A stretch of DNA of 5,966 nt from the NCBI GenBank assembly GCA_031266495.1, contig JAISAX010000882.1, positions 1 to 5,966 on the forward strand, read 5' to 3'. Below are positions 1 to 4,826 of this stretch, one piece after another. This DNA comes from Opitutaceae bacterium. Its GTDB lineage: Bacteria; Verrucomicrobiota; Verrucomicrobiae; Opitutales; Opitutaceae. Both the position numbers and the translations under genes were made by a program. How positions within the stretch are numbered: position 1 is the stretch's first letter; every line of letters starts with the position of its first letter. The notes below the pieces were generated by a model that was not told where the DNA came from, searched no databases, and worked only from the letters and a program-made list of their open reading frames with translations.

Positions 1-13
1 CCCCCCCCCCCCC
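1..13. repeat. poly-C tract (at least 13 nt), cut by the window edge
   Basis: The window opens with 13 consecutive C. The tract may continue to the left, so its true length is unknown. On the minus strand it reads as a G-run beginning only 4 nt after the rsuA stop codon, so it lies in the immediate 3' flank of that gene. It is the first of three G/C homopolymer sites in the window (the others start at 3499 and 5912), and all three are intergenic. Confidence 0.9.
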
Positions 14-17
14 GCCT

Positions 18-737
18 TCAGCCGATTTCGCTTTCCGCAACCAACCGGTAGCCGCCGGACGCAAGACCGCCGGGAGTGAGCGCTCCGAAGCGTTCACGAT
101 GCAACGCCACCACCGTCGCTCCGGCCGCGGCGGCGAACATGCGGCGCACCTGGTGATACTTGCCCTCGGTCAGCGTCAGCGTGGCCGTGCGGTCGTCGAT
201 CAAACAAAACTTCGCCGGCGCACACGGAGCCTTTTCTCCGTCGAGTTGCAGCGTTCCGGAGGCAAACGTGGCGGCGAGGGTCTCCGCGATACCGGCGATG
301 GAGCGGTCGAGCGTGGCGCGATAGACCTTTTCGACCTTGTGCTTCGGCGACGTGTGACGGTGCACGAGTCCGGTGCGGTCGGTGAGCAGGAGCAGGCCGC
401 TGGTCTCCTTGTCGAGGCGACCGATGCTGGTGATCTGCGGATTGCGCGCGCGCCAGCGGGGCGGGAGCAGATCGTACACGCGCGGCCCCTCCCGCTCGTC
501 GTGCGAACACACCAGACCGGTCGGCTTGTTCAGCAGGATCAGCAGGCCGTCGGGGTGATCGAGTGGCTCGCCGTCCACGCGCACATCGACAGCGCCGGGA
601 TCGAGTTTCAGGGCTGCGTCACGCAACGGCAGGCCACCATCGGCCGTCACGGCATGGACGCGCAAAAACTCCCGCGCCTCGCGGCGCGAGCAGTAGCCGA
701 GGCTGGCGAGGAGCTGGTCGAGACGGCGGCGCTTCAT
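18..737 (-). CDS. rsuA: 16S rRNA pseudouridine synthase, RsuA family
   Basis: This 239-residue protein isomerises a specific uridine to pseudouridine in small-subunit rRNA; in the E. coli family member the target is U516. An S4 RNA-binding domain covers about residues 1-60 (it starts MKRRRLDQLLASLGYCSRRE). The catalytic domain follows, with NKPTGLVCS at 70-78. The signature GRLDKETSGLLLL at 106-118 contains the catalytic Asp109. The late motif EGKYHQVRRMF is at 191-201 and the family-typical ALHRERFG at 211-218. Its length is close to E. coli RsuA (231 aa). The HQVRRMF and LHRER stretches favour RsuA over RluB, RluE or RluF, but the exact uridine is inferred from the family. The start is the ATG at 735-737, because the S4 domain begins directly there; no Shine-Dalgarno is visible (the leader reads cttcctccgcc). 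It follows the MFS gene by 12 nt and is probably its operon partner. The stop TGA lies beside the poly-G run. Confidence 0.93.
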   Translation of the reverse strand: MKRRRLDQLLASLGYCSRREAREFLRVHAVTADGGLPLRDAALKLDPGAVDVRVDGEPLDHPDGLLILLNKPTGLVCSHDEREGPRVYDLLPPRWRARNPQITSIGRLDKETSGLLLLTDRTGLVHRHTSPKHKVEKVYRATLDRSIAGIAETLAATFASGTLQLDGEKAPCAPAKFCLIDDRTATLTLTEGKYHQVRRMFAAAAGATVVALHRERFGALTPGGLASGGYRLVAESEIG

Positions 738-749
738 GGCGGAGGAAGT

Positions 750-2066
750 TCAAGCTTCGGGACAGGAGGGAGGCGGCACCGGGTCGGACGCCGGCAACGT
801 GCGCCCTTTCCGCTTGTGCGGATTGCGCGCCGCCCAGGGGGCGGAGGCGCGCAGCCAGGCGGCGGCTGCCACGGTGAGCACAAAGGCCACGGTCGCCATC
901 AACCCCACGCGTTCGTAGCCGAGGAGATGGCCGGTGGCGGCATCTTTCGTCATGAACCAGCCGGCCACGATGTTGGCCATGGCGCCGGAAGCCTGCTGGA
1001 TGGCGCTGTTGACGCTCATGAAACCGCCCCGGTAACGTGACTCCACGGCGTTGGCCACCATCGTCATGGCGGGAGCAAAACGCCCCGACATCGTCACGAA
1101 AAACAACGTTGTGACAATCAGTGCCAGCGGCACCGGCGTGGGTCCCATGCGGGTGATGTAGAGGATGGTGCTGATGGTAAAAACGGATACGCAGGCGAGC
1201 ACGAGCACCTTGTCAAAACGGTCGGACAACCAGCCGAAGCCGTACGTGGTCAGGAAAGTCGCCGCGCCACCGAACAGGTAGATCCACGAAAGCTGTTTTT
1301 CGGAAAACCCGACGTTGGCGACCATCGACGGCGCCATGAACGGAGCCACCGACGCGCCGCCCCAGATGAGCATGGCGGTGAGCACAAATCCGCGCAGGTG
1401 GACGCGATGCGTGAGCATCTCGCGCATCTGGCGGAGCGGATGCTGCGTGGCGACCTGCACGGGCACATGCGGCAACGCGCGCCAGGCGAGCACCCATACG
1501 CAGGAACTGAGCGCCGCGAGCAGGACAAACACCGCGTGCCAGCCAAACGCCGACACGAGCATCAGGCCCGCCGGCAAACCGAAAATCGACGCCAGCGGAA
1601 ACGCCGCGCCGACCACCGCCATGCCGCGTCCGCGCCGCTCGGCCGGGATCACATCGCCCACCATGGCCGTCACCACCGATCCGGCCACGCCGCCGAAGGC
1701 ACCCGCCACGATGCGCGCCACCAGCAGCCAGTGATGCGTCGGCGCCAGCGCGCAACCGAGTGTCGAGACGACAAACCCCGCGTACAGAAACAGCAACGCC
1801 CGCCGTCGCGGGATATAGTCCAGAAAAATGCCCGCCACGAAACCCGTCAGCGCCGCCGACATGCCATAGGCCGCGACCAGCCGGCTGAACTGGCCGGGGT
1901 TGATCTCGAAGATGCGCATCAGGTACGACCCGAGCGGCATCATGATCATGAAATCCATGACATGCGTAAACTGCACGGCCGCCAGGGTGAGCAGCATCAC
2001 CCCTTCCCGCACGGGACGGGCGGTGGCGGGAGACAGGGATGCAACGGGCGATGGCGATGGGCGCAT
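750..2066 (-). CDS. MFS transporter, 12 TM (probable drug or sugar efflux type)
   Basis: This is a 438-residue integral inner-membrane protein with about 12 hydrophobic segments, roughly at residues 23-46, 64-84, 90-108, 113-135, 149-171, 175-197, 228-248, 260-280, 286-306, 312-332, 352-373 and 386-406. A hydrophilic central loop at about 198-226 separates two six-helix halves. The loop between TM2 and TM3 carries the MFS motif-A region GIFLDYIPRRRALL (79-92), and the second half has the matching GWLSDRFDK (278-286). TM5 has a glycine/proline-rich stretch (VVGAAFPLASIFGLPAG, 151-167) like motif C of antiporters. The layout resembles the arabinose-efflux/DHA1-like permeases, so export of a small molecule by proton antiport is plausible; the substrate cannot be read from sequence. 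The C-terminus is a basic, proline-rich tail (NPHKRKGRTLPASDPVPPP). The ATG at 2064-2066 gives about 22 residues before TM1; the alternative ATG at 1995-1997 would start inside TM1. No Shine-Dalgarno is seen. It is followed 12 nt later by rsuA. Confidence 0.88.
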   Translation of the reverse strand: MRPSPSPVASLSPATARPVREGVMLLTLAAVQFTHVMDFMIMMPLGSYLMRIFEINPGQFSRLVAAYGMSAALTGFVAGIFLDYIPRRRALLFLYAGFVVSTLGCALAPTHHWLLVARIVAGAFGGVAGSVVTAMVGDVIPAERRGRGMAVVGAAFPLASIFGLPAGLMLVSAFGWHAVFVLLAALSSCVWVLAWRALPHVPVQVATQHPLRQMREMLTHRVHLRGFVLTAMLIWGGASVAPFMAPSMVANVGFSEKQLSWIYLFGGAATFLTTYGFGWLSDRFDKVLVLACVSVFTISTILYITRMGPTPVPLALIVTTLFFVTMSGRFAPAMTMVANAVESRYRGGFMSVNSAIQQASGAMANIVAGWFMTKDAATGHLLGYERVGLMATVAFVLTVAAAAWLRASAPWAARNPHKRKGRTLPASDPVPPPSCPEA

Positions 2067-2140
2067 CCGGTCAACGTTTGGGAGTCAGGCAATGGAGTGC
2101 AATGCCTCCGTTGAAAACACCGTTCCCCAGGGCGCATCTC

Positions 2141-2168
2141 AAAAAGTGGACATGCAGTAAGGGTCCAC
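2141..2168 (-). terminator. short hairpin plus T-run in the MFS leader (possible terminator or attenuator)
   Basis: Read leftward, GTGGAC (2168-2163) pairs with GTCCAC (2151-2146) across an 11-nt loop and is followed directly by five T (2145-2141). This is the shape of a weak intrinsic terminator. It lies about 75 nt upstream of the MFS start codon on the coding strand, so it would act as a leader attenuator or stop stray transcription. The stem is only 6 bp, so this is a tentative call. Confidence 0.3.
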
Positions 2169-2317
2169 GCACAAATAACGTACTCAATTTTGACCCAGAG
2201 GTGTGGTTTGATAAATTCAAGGTTCATCTGTTTTCGTTACAGATTGGTTTTTAATAAAATATGAGAAATTCAAAGAGATCTGAAAAGTCGTTTGGCCCTC
2301 TGTGCTTACAATGCGGA

Positions 2318-2345
2318 CACATGAACCAACATGTTGGTCCATGTG
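2318..2345. repeat. 28-bp near-perfect palindrome
   Basis: The two halves are reverse complements with a single mismatched pair (A2324 against C2339). The inner 14 bp, ACCAACATGTTGGT at 2325-2338, is perfect. Partial pairing continues outward (2315-2316 with 2347-2348). A palindrome with no loop suggests a dimeric-protein binding site or a cruciform rather than a terminator. It lies about 240 bp upstream of mutM and 250 bp upstream of the MFS start. Confidence 0.7.
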
Positions 2346-2377
2346 CCCACAGATCCTTGATGATCAAAAAATTGGCT

Positions 2378-2393
2378 GCGTGCTTCAGCACGC
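2378..2393. repeat. 6-bp stem hairpin with TTCA loop
   Basis: GCGTGC (2378-2383) pairs with GCACGC (2388-2393) around TTCA. On the minus strand it is followed, after AGCCAA, by six T (2372-2367), which is terminator-like, but there is no leftward gene to its right before mutM. Only 2 nt separate it from the next hairpin. Confidence 0.55.
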
Positions 2394-2395
2394 CT

Positions 2396-2424
2396 CTTGT
2401 TTGCGACGCCAGTCCGCAAACAAG
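2396..2424. repeat. perfect 10-bp stem hairpin with 9-nt loop
   Basis: CTTGTTTGCG (2396-2405) is exactly complementary to CGCAAACAAG (2415-2424). It sits in tandem with the hairpin at 2378-2393, so a transcript crossing this region would fold into two adjacent stem-loops. No gene-specific role can be assigned. Confidence 0.65.
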
Positions 2425-2440
2425 CCAGTCCTACAAGCAA

Positions 2441-2526
2441 CGGAGGCACAGAGATCACACAAAGAATTTCCGGCTTTTGTGATCACCCATGCTCTCCTGT
2501 CTTTCCTCCGTGTCTTTGTGCTTCCG
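2441..2526. repeat. imperfect inverted repeat of 'cggaggcacagag' type, probably dispersed
   Basis: The left arm at 2441-2464 (beginning CGGAGGCACAGAGATCACAC) is the approximate reverse complement of the right arm at 2501-2526 (ending TGTCTTTGTGCTTCCG), with several mismatches. Nested within it, GATCACA (2453-2459) pairs with TGTGATC (2478-2484). Its wording and its A/C-rich versus T/G-rich arms resemble the element between nanA and the sialidase-like gene (4736-4820). I recall similar 'cacaaagacac' elements scattered through genomes of the PVC group; copy number in this genome cannot be seen here. Confidence 0.6.
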
Positions 2527-2550
2527 GGAGGCTACTGTATCCTCCCCGGA

Positions 2551-2580
2551 TCAGTGTGCATCAGTGTCCATTAGTGGTTA
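2551..2580. repeat. three degenerate 10-nt tandem units abutting mutM
   Basis: The units are tcagtgtgca, tcagtgtcca and ttagtggtta, in register at 10-nt steps, one DNA helical turn each. The array ends 6 nt before the mutM ATG, where a ribosome-binding site would normally be; no Shine-Dalgarno is present. It may be the tail of the repeat element that starts at 2441. Confidence 0.6.
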
Positions 2581-2586
2581 AAATCC

Positions 2587-3420
2587 ATGCCTGAACTCAC
2601 CGAAGTCGAATTTTTCCGCAAACGCTGGAACCGCGGACTGGGCGCGCCCGTCCTGCAAGTGAAACTGCATCCGTCCGCTCGGGTGTTTCGCGGGTGCGAT
2701 GTGCAGGCGTTGCGCCAGAGTCTCACGGGCGCGGTGCTCGAAGACTCCCGGGCCGCCGGCAAACAGATGATCTTTCGTTTCCGCTTCGCATCCGTTTCCG
2801 GGGGGAATGCCTGGCTCGGTATTCATCTAGGCATGACAGGCAGGCTGCGGACCGACGACGCCTCCCGGTATCATGCCGAAGCCGCCGATCATCTCGCGCT
2901 CGTGCAGGAATCGGCGGCGCTGGTGTTCAACGATCCGCGGATGTTTGGCCGCGTGCAGTTCGCCGACGGCGCGGAGCCGCCCGTGTGGTGGACATCCATC
3001 GCTCCCGCCGTGCTTTCGGACGAGTTTACGGCGGATGCCGTGGCCGCGTTCCTGCGCCGCCGGGCGCGCACGCCGGTCAAGGCCGTGCTCCTGATGCAGG
3101 AGCGTTTCCCCGGCATCGGCAACTGGATGGCCGACGAGATTCTCTGGCGCGCCGGCATCCATCCGCGCCAGCCCGCAGGGTCGCTCTCGCCGGCGACGGT
3201 CCGCAAGCTCTGGCGCGAAATCCGGTGGGTGGCCGAACAGGCAATGCAGACGATCGGCGAGACTTACGAGGATCCGCCGACGACCTGGCTTTTCCCGCAC
3301 CGCTGGGAAGACGGCGGGCGCTGCCCGCGCACCGGCGTGCCGCTCGTCCGCGAGCAGATCGGTGGCCGCACCACCTGCTGGTCGCCGGGACGACAGACAC
3401 TCTCGCCAGAGCGTCTGTGA
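2587..3420 (+). CDS. mutM: formamidopyrimidine-DNA glycosylase (Fpg/MutM family) with degenerate zinc finger
   Basis: This 277-residue base-excision repair enzyme belongs to a family that removes oxidised purines such as 8-oxoguanine and FaPy and then nicks the abasic site. The N-terminus MPELTEVE supplies the Pro2 nucleophile (after Met removal) and Glu3; most relatives read PELPEVE, so residue 5 is changed to Thr. Lys59 in AAGKQ matches the conserved DNA-contacting lysine. LGMTGRL (81-87) and NDPRMFG (115-121) give the intercalating Met83, Arg118 and Phe120. The helix-two-turn-helix is at about 171-193 (ERFPGIGNWMADEILWRAGI). At the C-terminus the usual C-x2-C...C-x2-C finger reads CPRTG (246-250) and GGRTTCWSPGRQ (259-270). 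Only Cys246 is in register; the other positions are Thr249, Ser266 and Arg269. The DNA-binding Arg261 remains, so it is probably a zincless-finger member. The start ATG is fixed by the catalytic Pro2. It stands alone on the plus strand and converges with the sialidase-like gene. Confidence 0.9.
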   Translation: MPELTEVEFFRKRWNRGLGAPVLQVKLHPSARVFRGCDVQALRQSLTGAVLEDSRAAGKQMIFRFRFASVSGGNAWLGIHLGMTGRLRTDDASRYHAEAADHLALVQESAALVFNDPRMFGRVQFADGAEPPVWWTSIAPAVLSDEFTADAVAAFLRRRARTPVKAVLLMQERFPGIGNWMADEILWRAGIHPRQPAGSLSPATVRKLWREIRWVAEQAMQTIGETYEDPPTTWLFPHRWEDGGRCPRTGVPLVREQIGGRTTCWSPGRQTLSPERL

Positions 3421-3442
3421 AGTGCACCTCGCGAACTGTAGC

Positions 3443-3474
3443 CGTCACCACAGGCACCCCTGCCTGTGGTGACG
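3443..3474. terminator. perfect 14-bp stem hairpin, likely bidirectional terminator or 3' stabiliser
   Basis: CGTCACCACAGGCA (3443-3456) pairs exactly with TGCCTGTGGTGACG (3461-3474) around a CCCC loop, 22 nt after the mutM stop. No U-run follows in either direction, so it is not a textbook intrinsic terminator. Its position between convergent genes still makes a transcript-end role likely. A second small stem, GACGC-gta-GCGTC, overlaps it at 3474-3486. Confidence 0.65.
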
Positions 3475-3498
3475 ACGCGTAGCGTCGCCCGGTTCGCC

Positions 3499-3523
3499 GG
3501 GGGGGGGGGGAGGGGGGAGGGGG
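3499..3523. repeat. G-rich tract G12-A-G6-A-G5
   Basis: There are twelve G at 3499-3510, A, six G at 3512-3517, A, then five G at 3519-3523. The tract lies between the two convergent-gene hairpins and contains enough G-runs for an intramolecular G-quadruplex on the plus strand. It is intergenic, so slippage here would not shift a reading frame. Confidence 0.9.
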
Positions 3524-3540
3524 CGCTGCGCGCCTCGTCC

Positions 3541-3578
3541 GGCATGCACTTCTCCGGCTGGAAAAGTCGAGGCATGCC
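3541..3578. terminator. bulged hairpin downstream of the sialidase-like gene
   Basis: The outer arms GGCATGC (3541-3547) and GCATGCC (3572-3578) pair. Inside them ACTTCTCC (3548-3555) pairs with GGAAAAGT (3560-3567) with one mismatch around a GGCT loop, leaving a 4-nt bulge at 3568-3571. It begins 22 nt beyond the stop of the leftward gene. No T-run follows, so termination is a positional inference. Confidence 0.45.
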
Positions 3579-3600
3579 GCTACTTTCTCCCGACTACGGC

Positions 3601-4695
3601 TCAATCCGTAATGCCCTGCGTCGGCAGATAAAAATCCTCCTCGCGCAGCGAGTAGCCGCGAATTTGCGCCAGCGGGTCGGCGTCATCGACGATGTAATTG
3701 ACGATGTAAATCTCGCCGTCCGGAAACTGCACCCAACCGGTGTAGCCTGTATCCGCCACGGGACTGCGATCATAGTCGAGCGGCATGATGCGGAGCTTCG
3801 CCGCGTTGCGCTCCGGGTTGGCACAGGAGGCGGTGTCCGTGAGCGCGACAAAGACGTTTTGCGTCATCCAGCCCCAGCCGCCGGCGCTGCCGGGCAGAAA
3901 CCGGTGCGTGATGAGGACGCGTCCGCTTTGCAACATGCCCGCCACCGGACGGTGGCAGCCGGGCAACGGAAACTTGCTCAACGTGCTCCAGGTGACGCCG
4001 CCGTCGCGGCTGAAGGCACGAAACGCATCGAGACCGAGAGCCGAATTCTCCCGCAGGAAACAGACGAGGCCGCCCTCGCCGGGAAGTTCCAGCACGCTGC
4101 CTTCGCACAGCTTCAGCCCGGGTTCCCCGGCGATGATCGACGGTCCCTGCCAGCTTTTCCCGGCGTCGTCGGAGTACCAGAGTCGCTGGCTCCACAGGCG
4201 GCGGTCAGGCCCCTGGAAAGAGTGCGCGGCGGTCGTCCAGCGACCGGCGTGAGGACCATGCGCGAGTTCCACGATCTGGTCCGGGACGATGCCGGTGACG
4301 GGCGTGGCCACCGGTCCTTGCCAAGTCTCGCCTTCGTCGCCGCTGAACCAGAGCCAGTTGCTCTGCTCGCCGCCGTTTTCCGCGCCTTCGTGCGCGCCGG
4401 CCACGCGATCGACGATGACCACCAGGCGGCCGTCGCGCAGGGTGGTGACACGGGCGCAGTTCCAGTGGGGATCGCCGGGCTTTTTCTTGAGAAGTGCGGG
4501 GGTGACAGGACGTTTGGCCGTCCAGGTACGCCCGCGGTCGTCCGACGTCACCCCCATGATCCGCGAGTGCGTGCGGTCGCCGTGGTGTGTGCATTCGCTG
4601 AATACGCATACGAGCCGGCCGGAACGCGTAAGCGCGAGGTCCGGCCAGGCCTGGTAGAAGGAGTTGTCACGATTGACGGGGAATTTCTGAAGCAT
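3601..4695 (-). CDS. sialidase-fold (BNR/Asp-box) protein, putative exo-alpha-sialidase, no signal peptide
   Basis: This 364-residue six-bladed beta-propeller candidate has four Asp boxes of the S-x-D-x-G-x-[TS]-W type: SDDRGRTW (51-58), SGDEGETW (118-125), SDDAGKSW (175-182) and SRDGGVTW (229-236). The C-terminal blade contains TGYTGWVQFPDGEIYIVNYI (316-335), typical of bacterial 'sialidase family' proteins. True sialidases release terminal sialic acid with an Arg triad and Tyr/Glu/Asp. Here the N-terminal FRIP-type arginine motif is absent (NSFYQAWPDLALTRSG instead), so activity on sialic acid is supported mainly by the adjacent N-acetylneuraminate lyase. There is no signal peptide or lipobox after the chosen start, suggesting a cytoplasmic enzyme. 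The start is the ATG at 4693-4695. An in-frame GTG at 4828-4830 would add 45 residues, but they are translated from the inverted repeat at 4736-4820 and look spurious. It lies 131 nt downstream of nanA, probably in the same transcript. Confidence 0.8.
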   Translation of the reverse strand: MLQKFPVNRDNSFYQAWPDLALTRSGRLVCVFSECTHHGDRTHSRIMGVTSDDRGRTWTAKRPVTPALLKKKPGDPHWNCARVTTLRDGRLVVIVDRVAGAHEGAENGGEQSNWLWFSGDEGETWQGPVATPVTGIVPDQIVELAHGPHAGRWTTAAHSFQGPDRRLWSQRLWYSDDAGKSWQGPSIIAGEPGLKLCEGSVLELPGEGGLVCFLRENSALGLDAFRAFSRDGGVTWSTLSKFPLPGCHRPVAGMLQSGRVLITHRFLPGSAGGWGWMTQNVFVALTDTASCANPERNAAKLRIMPLDYDRSPVADTGYTGWVQFPDGEIYIVNYIVDDADPLAQIRGYSLREEDFYLPTQGITD

Positions 4696-4735
4696 GGGAT
4701 TCTTGTTTTCGGGTTTTTCGACAGGAAGAAAGAGA

Positions 4736-4820
4736 GCCCACGAAACACACGAAAAGACACGAAAAACAAACACATCCCGTTCCGGTATTCTTTTCGTGTC
4801 TTTTCGTGTGTTTCGTGGGC
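4736..4820. repeat. perfect 30-bp inverted repeat with 25-nt loop
   Basis: The arms at 4736-4765 and 4791-4820 are exact reverse complements over all 30 positions (left arm begins GCCCACGAAACACACGAAAA). The loop is 4766-4790. Read in the direction of transcription the hairpin begins 6 nt after the nanA stop codon and ends 40 nt before the sialidase-like ATG. In the RNA it would be a very stable stem able to block 3' exonuclease, uncouple the two genes or partly terminate. The A/C-rich arm has a rough 10-nt cadence (cacgaaacac, acgaaaagac, acgaaaa) and resembles the element at 2441-2526. Both strands translate into peptides such as NTRKDTK and FRVFSCVSWA, which I recall as recurrent annotation artefacts. 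Confidence 0.9.
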
Positions 4821-4826
4821 CACCGA

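Larger units (their letters stand above)
2067..2586. other. divergent intergenic region, about 520 bp, no convincing gene
   Basis: This region separates the MFS gene (leftward) from mutM (rightward) and should hold both promoters. It is clearly more AT-rich than the flanking genes, especially at about 2170-2290. The open frames here (for example a 73-codon frame at 2261-2482) run through the hairpins and repeats, resemble no family I know and lack ribosome sites, so I do not call them. The content I can support is structural and is listed separately: a hairpin near 2146, a 28-bp near-palindrome, two adjacent hairpins, an imperfect inverted repeat and a 10-nt tandem. No -35/-10 pair is convincing on either strand. 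Confidence 0.7.

Noticed and set aside
99..1040. Plus-strand 313-codon open frame opposite rsuA and the MFS gene
   Set aside because: It is antisense to two clearly recognisable proteins, spans their junction, and has an Arg/Gly/His-rich composition typical of GC-rich shadow frames.
1997..2227. Minus-strand frame upstream of the MFS start, as a possible transposase remnant
   Set aside because: It overlaps the MFS N-terminus in another frame and I recognise no transposase motif; no target duplication or terminal repeats bound it.
2261..2482. Small 73-codon plus-strand gene in the AT-rich spacer
   Set aside because: The frame crosses a palindrome, two hairpins and the start of a repeat element, with no ribosome site and no family resemblance.
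2551..2580. CRISPR-like array
   Set aside because: Units are 10 nt with no spacers and are degenerate; nothing resembles repeats of 25-40 nt with unique spacers, and there are no cas genes.
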